NCBI GenBank assembly: GCA_005765155.1
Contig: VCCP01000001.1
Coordinates: forward strand, 5,828,001 to 5,892,000
Length of the DNA stretch: 64,000 nucleotides
Source: Zelopaecilomyces penicillatus
Taxonomy: Eukaryota; Ascomycota; Sordariomycetes; Hypocreales; Pseudodiploosporaceae
Direction: 5' to 3'
The position numbers and the translations under genes were made by a program. A model generated the notes under the pieces. It saw only the letters and a program-made list of their open reading frames with translations, made no database searches and was not told the origin of the DNA. The stretch's first letter is position 1. Each line of letters opens with the position of its first letter. Below are positions 1 through 10,062 of the stretch, piece after piece.

Positions 1-1034
1 GTGCGGAACGCTGGATCGGCACCACCGCCACCTCTCAGCTCTATACTATATTCTCCAAGGCATGCTTGCAAAGTTATGATGCGCGAGCGCCTAATGATCT
101 TATACCCGCATTCTCGTTCGCAAGCCCACCACCTGGCAGTGAACAGCAGTCGTCACCCGAGAGCTATGCTCAGTCAACAGCCTCGCAAATGCCCTACATG
201 AATCCACCTCAGTTCGGCTATGTATTCGACTCGCCACCAGAGTCTATGAATGCTTATGCATTCGATCCCAACTTTCCACCCCCGCAACCAAGCTTCAGGT
301 CTAACTCGATCTTTTGTAATCCGGCGACTGACAATAATGGCCGACGATTCTCGTACTTCCCACCTGATTTTACCCAGATGGGCGAGGCCGCACCTGATGA
401 TCCTTCACAACACATCGCTGCGCCAGATCAGATGCCGAATCATTTGCCAACACCCCCCGAGTCACTTGCGCCAGGCAATATGTCAAGTACGCCAAGAACA
501 ACGCTGTCACCCCCGGGGATGTCCCATCATACTCCAAATATGTCCGCTGCTTCCCCAGTGCTCACACAGCAATCTATGCAGAAAAATATGTCCCCACCTC
601 GCCATAAGCCAATGTTATCTCAAGTGCCACATGGCCAGCCGCCGCAAGCATATGGAGCCCCCCGAATTGCCAACCCAGTTCCCCAGCAGCGGCCATTGCC
701 GCCAACCCCAACGAGTATGTCCGAATGGTTCACGCCGCCGCCGCAATTCATCTCGCCGTATAATTTTGGGTCTATGGGCAACAGCTTCTTCAATGAGGCC
801 ATGCAAGGAGGCAACCACTTTAATGACGGTCATGGGCCCGGGCTTGGACTACAAAATATCGCCGCCAGCATCGAGGCTAGCGGAGCACCATATGGCTACC
901 TTCCCGGCAGACAGGGTAGTCTTTCGCATTCGCAGCAGATAGAACTCATGAATGTGTTGGAAACTGAGGGTGTGGGCGACATGGAGGCGTTCTTGAGCGC
1001 CAACGTAAACATGGGCGAAAACAGATGGTACTAA
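1..1034 (+). CDS. C-terminal part of a fungal Zn2Cys6-type transcription factor (CTF1/FarA-like?), 5' truncated by window
   Basis: The frame is open from the window edge (first full codon at base 3) to TAA at 1032-1034, so the start and the DNA-binding domain lie outside. The first visible residues (AERWIGTTATSQLYTIFSKA) look like the end of the fungal transcription factor middle homology region. A long disordered tail follows, rich in Pro, Ser, Gln, Met and Asn, with repeated PPP, SPP and TPP segments, as in many activator C-termini. The protein ends with a more conserved-looking block around GRQGSLSHSQQ and a VLETEG segment just before the stop. From memory that tail resembles the cutinase/fatty-acid regulators CTF1 and FarA, which act on lipid-catabolic genes; this is a recollection, not a search result. 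The reading frame is strongly supported; the family name is tentative. Confidence 0.7.
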   Translation, partial: AERWIGTTATSQLYTIFSKACLQSYDARAPNDLIPAFSFASPPPGSEQQSSPESYAQSTASQMPYMNPPQFGYVFDSPPESMNAYAFDPNFPPPQPSFRSNSIFCNPATDNNGRRFSYFPPDFTQMGEAAPDDPSQHIAAPDQMPNHLPTPPESLAPGNMSSTPRTTLSPPGMSHHTPNMSAASPVLTQQSMQKNMSPPRHKPMLSQVPHGQPPQAYGAPRIANPVPQQRPLPPTPTSMSEWFTPPPQFISPYNFGSMGNSFFNEAMQGGNHFNDGHGPGLGLQNIAASIEASGAPYGYLPGRQGSLSHSQQIELMNVLETEGVGDMEAFLSANVNMGENRWY

Positions 1035-1501
1035 ATCATGTATCTGGTTAGGGTTTGGAGAGCAGGTTGAGCGAAATTCGAGAGGTTACAACGTCATCTA
1101 GCGCGGACTTACAAGGACATAAGAAGGAAGAACTGGTTACTATTTCGAACCGGGCGTTAAGGCGACGGAGAGGATAAAAAGAGAGGGAAAATAAGAGTCT
1201 ATTGGATTTAAAACTTGGTTATAACAATGCTTTCGTTTGAATATAGTTAGCTAAAGTTGTCTATTGCAAGGAACAAGTGCATTTCATATGCTTGCATACC
1301 CCCCTGAGACATCTATTGCAAAATTGAATGTCCTAGATTTTGTTGTTTGGCATCAAATCATCGCACTGAGAGGATTGTCTCTTGTTTCTTTGCTTCATTT
1401 GAAACAGAGGTAAGCCCACACGCTGTTCACTCAAGCCATCTTTAGCAATGCTACGAATAGGTGCAAGAAAAGGGCTTGGTATCCTGGTACATATACAACA
1501 T
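1035..1501. other. Convergent intergenic 3' region
   Basis: This gap lies between two genes that converge (stop at 1034 on +, stop at 1502 on -). It is AT-rich around 1180-1350 and must hold both 3' UTRs. No ORF or RNA gene is supported. Confidence 0.6.
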
Positions 1502-3929
1502 CTACGCTCCCGTCGACTCCCCGAGGTCGAGTTTGGTTATGCCCTCGTTCACGCTATTCACCTTGCTACTGGCCGCCTTTTTGGCGCGCTTTTTGTGCTT
1601 TGCGATACCCGTCACCAAAGGGGCCTCGCGTACCCACCGCGCGATCGCGGCGGCCCTTTCTGTCAGAATGGGATACTCCCTGCCATCCTCCGCCGACCAT
1701 CGCCGCAGGGGGGGATTGTTGTCAACGCCAGAATTAGATGGTACAGTGCTGTTGCTCCTGCTCGCGGTTGACGGAACGTCTGCAGGCTTGGCAGCGAATA
1801 GAGTTTGATCTTGCTCAGCCCTCTTCTCACGGGCTTTGATGGCGGCACGGAAAGAGGCTTCGTCCGTGACGCGCTCGTCATCTAGAGCATCTATAATTGC
1901 CTGTTCGCGGATGCGCTCCCGCCGCCTCTCCTCGGTGGCATCCTCAGCTGACCCGCCATTCAGAAGTATGGCAGCAGCAGCAGACGCGGCGTGGCACGGT
2001 CCGATTCCCGGCTTCTGTTCTGGGTTATCATCATATATTGGCAGCGGCACTGGCGCACATATGGTATCCCAAGTACCGCTGAGCCGCAGCCAGTTCTCGG
2101 CACGGCGGATCACCTCCACCCAGTCAGCTCGGGCAGGAGACCTACTCGCCTGGAAGGCTGGATACCCGTCTGAAAGCCGGATTAGGCGGGCGACCATGTA
2201 TGCATGACGCTGCAGTTCCTTGGCTGAAGTCTGTGCGAGGCAGTGGCAGAGGAGGAGGGAATGCAGCGCATCGGTGAGAAGGGGATGGTAAGTAGCCCAC
2301 TCGCAGGACTCAGTCTGCATCAAGGGCAACCCTGGACCACCAGAACTTACGATTTCATTTGACGGATAAGACGGGAGATCAGATGGGGGCACGGCGGCAA
2401 ACAGCTCGGAAAGGGGGTATATAGTGTGCAAATCGACAGAACTACTAACATCAAAGGAACGTGTGCTGCGAACACCGTGTGCCACGAGATTCACTCGGTC
2501 ATTGAACTCCTTGGCAATCTTGACTGGCAAGTTTGGTGAGTAATCAAACTGTGAAATAAAGGTCATGTAATCCCTGGTGGCACGCTTCGCGAATGTTTTG
2601 ACCAGCTTCCGCGATTCAACTTGTCTTGCCATCACCTCCTTGTCCGCTTCAGGTGTGTTCTGACTAGTGGCCTCGCCATTAACCCCTTCGCTAGCCGTCT
2701 GGCTGTTGCTGCTAGGACACTCGTCTGGGGAAGTAGCGATGGGTATTCCATTGCCAACATGTTGGCAAGCCATGGTGAGATAAACTGATGCGCGCTGGAA
2801 CAACAGCTGGCCCACAAGGCTGCTTGGTTGGTCCTTTTCCGCCAGAATCACATCATGCGGCCGTTTCTTAATGCGTTGTGGTTCCTGCAGCTGCAACTGC
2901 AGCTTGAACTGTTCTTGACTTGATGTGTGCGTAGACTGAATGAATCTAGCAATCGCCAGAGCATGCGTCAAGTCAAATGCGGCGCCCTCGTAGTCCTCCT
3001 TGAACACTTTGACTGTGGCTCGGGTGCGCAACACTGCGGGTTCGCCAGGCCGATCGGATATGATGTCACTCAACGGCTGCAGGCTTGTAGACTCTGCCAG
3101 CTGCCTCGAGGGTATCTTCTCGTGGAAGAAATGTACGTATTTTGCATCAGGATCGCTAGGAACTCGTTGGAGAACGAGACAGCCGACCTCTTCCAGAGGC
3201 GATGCGCCTTGCATTGTGGCCACGCTGCATGCGATTTCGTCCAAACGATACGCACGGCTAAGCTTCTGGCTCGCCTGCTCTCTCATTCGGAACTTGCGCT
3301 CCCTGCTCAGCTTCGCGCCGTGACCTGGCCCCCCCATTCCAAACGTGTTCATCAATGAACCTCCTGGCAAGCCGCCATTGACACTCGTCAGCGTCGGTGA
3401 GGCGATGTCGCTAGCAGCCCTCACAGCGAGATTGGTAGCATCATCCACGAGCCTGCGAACCTTGACAAGATCAAAAAAGACAGCGGCATCGATTGGCCGG
3501 GGCCGTGGAGTATTGTAGTTTATGTTGGCAATTGTCTCGAGAATCTCTAGAGGCATTTGAAGCCAAGGGCCATGGAAGCAGGATATGTACCGCCAGTGTC
3601 TGCAGAAATAACAACACAATGTTAGCGTGATTGCTTTTTTCTCTCGACGCAAACAACGTCTAAAAACTGGCTGCCAGTGATATCGCCCGGAGAATAAGGC
3701 ACCGCAGGGCCCCTCGAGAAACGCACTTGTTGCGACATATGATGAGGGACGGTGACGGTGGAACTATTGGCGTCTTGTTCGAGGGTTTGGGAGTTTTCTT
3801 TTTCGTTATAGCCGGCACAGGTGAAGTTTGCGCAGCTGCCGAGCTCTGGGTTGGAGTCTGGGCAGAAGCATCCTCGTCGCACATGCCTATATCCTCGCAT
3901 GAGGGCTGTTTCGCCTTCTTCTTGGCCAT
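1502..3929 (-). CDS. Conserved fungal protein, 766 aa, function unknown (one intron)
   Basis: Two exons: 3929-3727 and 3599-1502, giving 766 residues. The intron 3726-3600 (127 nt) starts GTGCGT, has a GCTAAC branch site about 25 nt before its CTGCAG end, and joins the halves as ICRNKHWRYIS, a block I remember as conserved in this family. The N-terminus (MAKKKAKQ) is basic and then Ser/Pro/Thr-rich. The conserved part opens with HWRYISCFHGPWLQMPLEIL, followed by a helical, TPR-like stretch around KVFKEDYEGAAFDLTHALA. The C-terminal third has charged coiled-coil-like segments (EERRRERIREQ) and ends with a Lys/Arg-rich patch. Orthologues are, as I recall, often labelled 'histidine kinase group protein', but no kinase motif is visible and I do not endorse that name. 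Existence is well supported; function is not known. Confidence 0.85.
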
Positions 3930-5081
3930 TTCCGTGATGACTCTCGTCTCTGTTGAGCTTTAGAAATTTGACATGAATCTCGCAAGGTCTAGTCCAATCT
4001 AAAGGCCGCGACGCTGCAGCGCAATCACACGGAGGTAGAAATATGATTGGTAGACTTTTGGTTGCAGTGCCAGAGATGGACAATGAAGGGAGAGAGGAGC
4101 GCGCAGCGCAATGCAATGCGCCAAAACCGCGGCTGTCAGAATCGATAGTCACTGAACATTGGCAGAACTCATATATTAAAAATCAGCTGGCATAAAGAAT
4201 GATGATTATAGATGATGAAGGCAGCACTGCCAACGAGAAATTTCTTTATTAATACGGGATGAATATCATAGGGTGTGCAGAAGAAGCTACTGGACTGGGA
4301 TGGCAACAGTGACGTTTGTTGTAGGTGGGAGGGTAGCCATCACGTGAAATTGTTAATGCTGGGTACTCGTTTACAGCCACTTGTAAGTTGCCTTATTTCC
4401 TGTCAATGACCGTGTTTTTCAACTTCACTGACACAATCAATACGCGTAGCCGTAGCTGTCTCTACTTATTATTAAATATCAGACTTTTACGAACATTATA
4501 CAGATAATGTACCGTAGAAGAGGACTTAATAGTGCGAGGGTATCCATGGTAGTCTTGTTAATCCTGCGTAGATATGTAATCAAACTAGACCTCTGCCTCT
4601 TTATCAAACCTGTTTTTGAGTAATTCGTCTTTACTCTCACCTCAAACTCCGTGATGGGCTTGGTAGCATAATCACACTAATTCAGCACCAGGAAATTAGA
4701 CTTACGCGACGAGATATTCCAGTGGAATCCTCTGTGAGAGCTAAGCGTCACATCATGTATAATGCATACGGTTACAACTGCGATTGAAATTATTTGATAT
4801 TGCGAGGCTGCAGATTGTCTAACGGCTTGCAGCTTTTGTGTTCACCGGGGCGCATGGCCTTACAAAATGGAAGACGTCATAAGTCCCCAAGAACATTAAA
4901 AACGCCCCAAATTCCTCTGCAGGAAAAAAAAAGAACTCATTAGTTTGAGAAATCCAGGGCCGACCTCTGCATCCTTGGGAAACCCAGAGTGCTTATCATG
5001 GCTTTCCAAGTCCCTATCATTACAACGCATCATTATTAGTTCCTTCCCGAACCCCTTCATCTTCTTTCGCTAGTCATAACT
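3930..5081. other. Intergenic region, promoter of the 1502-3929 gene plus 3' region of SOD
   Basis: About 1.15 kb between the 5' end of one minus-strand gene and the 3' end of the next. The stretch 4160-5070 is AT-rich with no ORF. A 176-codon open frame at 3622-4152 (-) overlaps exon 1 of the neighbour in another frame and is a shadow. No RNA gene was recognised. Confidence 0.5.
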
Positions 5082-5873
5082 TTACAAAACAAGCAACAAG
5101 GCAAGAGCACCGGCCATCAGCGATGAAGACAGGCCGTAAGCAGATACAGCGCCGGAAATGGGTGGCGTGGTAGGGTTAGGATTGCCCGTGGTAGTGGGTA
5201 GACCACCAGTGCCGGTAGGAGTAGGTGTCGCAGTGTGGTTGCCAGTAGGCACGGGAGTCTCGACCTTGGCAAAGTTGGCACAAGTGAGGCGCGTCTTGTT
5301 GGCGTAGTGAAGGACAAAGGATAGGTCTCCAAAGTAGGAAGGGGAGCCAACTTGAAGCGATGAGTAGGGATCCGTGTATTCGGCTGTGAAAGGATCTGAA
5401 GCAATTTTGCCATGCTTGCCGCTCAAGTCACCGACCTGGCATGAGGCTGGGTTAGGCGTATCGCAAGGAGTATCCTCGCCGCGAAGGTAAGGGTCCAGAT
5501 GAGCTCCAGTCGACGTGCAGTTGCCATCAACCGCAGCTTTGGCGTGGACATGATAAACTTGAAGACAATGTTAATCGGTGGGATAGCTTGACGGACTCGG
5601 TAGCATTCTTGACTTACTAAAGGGGCCACCTTCTTTGGGTAGGTTCTCAAACTTCACAGTGTACGTGACTCCCTTGCCGTCGGCTGGAACAGTCGCGGTG
5701 ATGGAGCCCTGGACATTGCCCTCGATAGCGGCATTCTTGAAAAAGGGTGTTTCGGGCAGGGTAGCCGTGTACTCGACGTCGGTGGGGTTGCCGGTGACAA
5801 TAGGGGCATCAGAGGCAACGACACTGCCGATGATGGCAGATGAAAGTACTGCGAGGATTCCTTGGGTACGCAT
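5082..5873 (-). CDS. GPI-anchored cell-surface superoxide dismutase, copper-only type
   Basis: Two exons, 5873-5618 and 5557-5082, give 243 aa. The intron 5617-5558 (60 nt) runs GTAAGT...TTCAAG with a TTAAC branch site. Residues 1-21 are a signal peptide; the last 20 or so are hydrophobic after a Thr/Pro-rich stalk, as in a GPI signal. The SOD core shows copper ligands H88 and H90 (YHVHAK), H105 (GAHLDP) and H169 (VLHYANK), the disulphide pair C99/C178 and the active-site-like R175. Only six residues lie between H169 and R175, where Cu/Zn SOD1 has an electrostatic loop of about 23 residues, and a canonical zinc-ligand set is not seen. That pattern matches fungal Cu-only SODs (Candida Sod5 type), which dismutate extracellular superoxide at the cell surface. 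Role in handling host or self-made oxidants is inferred from family. Confidence 0.9.
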
Positions 5874-8565
5874 AGTGACGGTAGGTTGAGAATGTTGTTA
5901 TCAGGGGTTTGAGTAGGTATGTAGACTAGGCCGCGATGTAACGAGAGTGTTGAGAGTCACAGAAGTCTAGATAATGTGATGTGAGCTTTGATGAAAGAAG
6001 AAGAAAAAACGAAGGCTGAGAGGAACGAAGTGCAGTGTTCACGGCAGAAGGGGAGCTTGGTGGTTATAACCAATCGAGGAATGTGTATGTAGGGCTGGGG
6101 GCAGCTGGCAGCTGGGGTGGAGGAATGTGAGTGACGAAAGGCAGTCCATATGCCGTGATTTAATTACCTTGGCACGAAATGGAATGGTCTTGGATGATGC
6201 TATTGGAGCACAGATCGGCGGGCAAACGAAGTGAGACAGACAGCCGGGGTGGGCACTGAGCAGTGGAATCCGTCGAATCGTTGCACAAGGATGCTAGACT
6301 GGTTGTTTTCTTTTGAGACCTTGGGGGGCAGATCGTTTGTGTTTTTCCTGGAGCTTATTCGGTGCTTAGTGCTTGGGTTTGACAACATCTTATACGCGCT
6401 TTCTTTGCACACCATTGCACGCATAGACACATCCATACACATATCGTTTCTATTTTCGCCCGTACTATGACAATTGGCAGGCCGCAGCAGGTGGCCGGGC
6501 TAAGATTACCTTTGGTAGCACTGCGCAATCCGGCACAGCTTCCAGCAGCCAAGTCCATACGCAGCGAGTCAACGCTGGTTGGGATGGTGACGATGCAACC
6601 TCAGCATCGTGGACAAGCGCCCGTGTTTGCCAAAGCGGGCCCACAGCCCCGTCATCACCAATGAGTAGCCATGTCGTACATGGGGTTTGTTTGGTTTGCG
6701 CCCGGCCACCAGTCAGACATGGCGTTTCGCGCATCGTTGGCAGGGATGTCGAGAATGCCCAGGATCGCAGCCGGCTCTCCACGCAGCCGGACCCGCCTGA
6801 CTTTGAGGCGCGGTATAACATACTAGGCGAAAAGAAAAAAAGTCAACACCAGCTTTGACTAATAATTAGCCGTTTGACGAGATGTCGAGGCAACGCCGAG
6901 ACGCTGGCCTCACCTCGCTGGTTGCGCTGTGAAGCTTGGCTTCTGTCTTCTAGCCCTCTTGGCTCGTTATGTTTATCCCTGTAGGCGCCCGTAAGCACAC
7001 TAATCTCGAAGTCAACACTTGGCGAGCTTGCCTTGCGTCTTTCTAGGGGAGAAGACTGTGATTCCCATCATCAGCTGCTGTCATAGTCTGTCAGTGTCTG
7101 TCATCAGCATGGATTATTGTCGTTGCCACGCAGGTTGGTATTGATTTAGGCGAGGTAAAGATGAAGATTCCCATCCATTCCAACAGGAAAGAACAGGCCT
7201 GCCAAAAGCGGATACCCCCCATCTGCACAGCCATCCATCTCCACCCCTGATTCCTACATGTGCATCACTCCAGGTTTGAGCGTGCATTAATTACTGAAGC
7301 GATAATATCATTCAACACTACTTGACGGCGTGCTATGGAATCAATACATAGTAGAACAGATCGCAGCCGCGCACGAGCCCCAGCAGGCATAGACCCAGAC
7401 CACCAAACAAACGACATCCGTTTCCCACTGAGCCGTCTTTTCCGATGAAATGGGTGTGTCGGGCTCACAGACACAGCCCATCGTTTGGCGGGATGTCCCA
7501 TGTTTTTCCCTTCTTGGACCAGAAGCTTGTTTAACTCGGTGGCTGCCGCTAGCTCTTCCGGCTCTCTCGGCACACAGTGCTGCTAAAATGTGTGACGCAT
7601 GTTTCTGATGTGGGTGAGAGGGAGGGCGACAAGATCTGACGCCGTCGATTGTAGCAGCACTATCTCCAGTGCTGTGTAATGGCCGCAGTGGGTGTACAGT
7701 ATATGTGCGGGAATGAGGTTGTGACGAAAAAAGTTGTGTGAGTGTAATTGCGATCAGCACAGGTCTAACTGATCAAACAGTTCTGCTGTGATGTTTGGAC
7801 GGCAAGGTGCGTGACGAACTGGTAAGTCCCCAACCCTGCCTGCGATAAACGGGTAAACCATTTTGCACGCAGTGCCAGCGCCACTTCTAAAGCACATGTT
7901 GCAATCTTTTTTACCAGGTGGTATTTCCCTTACTATCTTATCTGACCACTGTTCCGGCTCCTTCTTTCCGGATAGACCAGACGTTGTTCTGTGCGCAAGG
8001 AGGGCCGAGACCCAATCCTCCCCATCCGGTAGCGATAAACGCCTGTTTGGACCATTGCCACCAGATTCGGAAAGAAGAAGCTATTATAATACAGCACTAT
8101 TAGTACAGGTAATATGATCATTGATTACATTTCAACTCCTCAGCTGCGAACACTGCCTCCTCGTAACCACTCGTTGCTGACAAGCATGGCTGCCACACCA
8201 CAGAACCAAAATAGAACACATTCCTAAGATTAACTGCGGCTATTGCACAAGCAGAGCGCTTAGCACAAAAACAGCCATTTGTGGCTTAGTGCACACTGAG
8301 CCGCGCGCATAGAATTATGTGGCGAAATCTGTTAGTGCCTTAGCTTTGAGGCAGCTGCAAGGAGCTCATTCGGCGAGTTGGCGCAGGTACAGCCTACGTA
8401 GTAACAATAGGCACCATCATTGAACTCCACCACCACCACCACCAGCTTCAGCATCGCACCGCGCCCTGTCCATCAAACGCTCACATCACGGAGGAGCATA
8501 TGCCGATAACCGAGTGCTGACAGCCCTGTATCACGCCTTGTTCTTCTCTGCCACCACCGCCCATC
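5874..8565. other. Divergent intergenic region between SOD and V-ATPase subunit f genes
   Basis: About 2.7 kb separating two gene starts that face away from each other. A CCAAT box is visible on the plus strand near 6070. Several open frames of 60-140 codons occur on both strands (for example 6465-6821 and 7341-7760, both -) but they lack recognisable domains. A short CCA repeat (about 8428-8445) lies just upstream of the subunit f gene. No RNA gene was recognised. Confidence 0.45.
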
Positions 8566-9034
8566 ATGAAGCCCGTCGTCAGTGCTATGCACGCTTGGTC
8601 GTGGTATGTCAGCCCTTGAAACTCATGGGTCGCGAGGCTGTGTCCCCGAATATCGGCTGTTGGCCGGAGTTCCAAAGCAGGTTGCTAATGTCTCAATCTT
8701 TGCAGTACGGTCATCTCTGTTTTCGCTATAATAATCCTCAGTGTCATTGCCAGCCTCTATCGCAGCGGACACGAAGAGTTCGTCGGAGGCAGTGAGGACA
8801 AGATCGATGGCAAAGCGGTTTCAGGCACTATTTTCACAGCCGTCATCGTTTACGCTGTATGTTACAACTTCCCCGAATCGCTCTTATGCACGATTACAAA
8901 GCATCCCCCACGGGTCTTTGGACATACTAGTTCTGCGCAATTTATGCTAACCTCCTCAGGCTTTCCTAGTGTTTTGCGGATTGCAGGGCATGCTGCATGT
9001 ACGAGAGAGCCAGAGAGGCGCCATCGCCTTGTAA
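8566..9034 (+). CDS. V-type ATPase V0 subunit f (RNASEK / YPR170W-B homologue)
   Basis: Three short exons, 8566-8603, 8706-8856 and 8960-9034, encode 87 aa. Intron 1 (8604-8705) is GTATGT...TTTGCAG with a GCTAATG branch; intron 2 (8857-8959) is GTATGT...CTCAG with GCTAAC. The product starts MKPVVSAMHAW, has a first membrane helix around residues 14-29, the loop HEEFVGG and a second helix spanning the exon 2/3 joint (VIVYA then AFLVFCGLQ). This aligns end to end with what I remember of yeast YPR170W-B (85 aa, starting MRPVVSTGKAW, with NHESFVG), the small subunit f of the V0 proton channel; animals call it RNASEK. It should sit in the vacuolar/endosomal membrane and help proton pumping. No exon exceeds 151 nt, which hides the gene from ORF scans. 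All three joints keep frame and family similarity. Confidence 0.93.
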
Positions 9035-10062
9035 TTTTTGGATCGAATGGCATAAGATGAGAAGGGAAACATGGCGTTTTATTGGAGCTCCAAGGGATAC
9101 ATTCCCAAGGTTGTTTTGCATTGTTGGCAAGATGGGGTATTGCTGATTCTCTGAAGCAAACCCAAGCTTGTCTTTTCTGTGTGGCAGTTACTGATTGATG
9201 GGTACATTCCATAGTGAGGGCTGCCCTTGTACGAATAAGTCGAGAATGTGCTGATCCAAAGTATCATCCCTTCGCTGGGGAGCGGGGTTTATAATGTCGC
9301 GTTTCAACTTGTTTCAACTTGACTATTTCGCTGGGGTCTTGCCACGAACAAACATTATCGAGTTGAACCGACTTGAAATGACAAGATTACTTCCATTGAA
9401 GTGATCTGTTTAGCACTAGGTTACTTGAAAACATGCATGTGCCAGATAGGGAAAGACGAAACATCAATTCGGCAGGAATTACATTGAATCTAAACATATG
9501 TGAAACTCGGTTGTACTCGCGAGAAGATATGCTTGAATACAAAATGTCACCTATCTTGGATTTGAAAGTCAAGATTGAAAGTTCGACTCAATTGGCTGCG
9601 CCTGTCATCCTCGCTTGCATGTATTGATGTTATCATTTACCAATACCAATAGGAAGGGACTACTTATTTTTTTATATCTTTTTTTTGGGAATGTAGATGG
9701 CTTCAATTTTTGGAATTGACGGCGCATTTCATTCTGTTGACTAGGGCTCATGTGACATGGCTCAGCTTTTATTATTTCCCCTGCAGAAAGCCATACAAGC
9801 CCATCTCTCTTCCAGCCTCTTGAAAATGACGAAAAAGGCACCAGCTTGCTCAGCCGCATCAATAACAACAACAGCTCTCAACCGAAAATCCACTAGTCGG
9901 CAGACATGCATTCAATCAGACACCCCGGTATCTCATGTTCACCCAAGGCTTTCCCACCAACTAAATGCTGAACTCATACCAACAAACACACACCTTACAC
10001 AATATTCGACATCCGACAGCCCATCAAAGAGTTCATGGCTATGAACTGATGTCCCTGCCATC
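9035..10062. other. Intergenic region upstream of the HET gene
   Basis: AT-rich, about 1 kb. A perfect 10-bp tandem duplication (GTTTCAACTT twice) is at 9301-9320. Open frames here (9433-9627 +, 9605-9871 -) are short and not recognisable. No RNA gene was seen. Confidence 0.45.

Noticed and set aside
3622..4152. 176-codon minus-strand frame covering exon 1 of the 1502-3929 gene
   Set aside because: It overlaps the real first exon in another phase and crosses the proven intron; no domain.
6465..6821. 118-codon minus-strand frame in the SOD/V0-f gap
   Set aside because: Cys/Trp/Arg-rich chance-like composition, overlapping frames on the other strand, no domain or splice continuation.
7341..7760. 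139-codon minus-strand frame
   Set aside because: No recognisable domain; composition (His, Ser, Arg, Cys) typical of non-coding frames.
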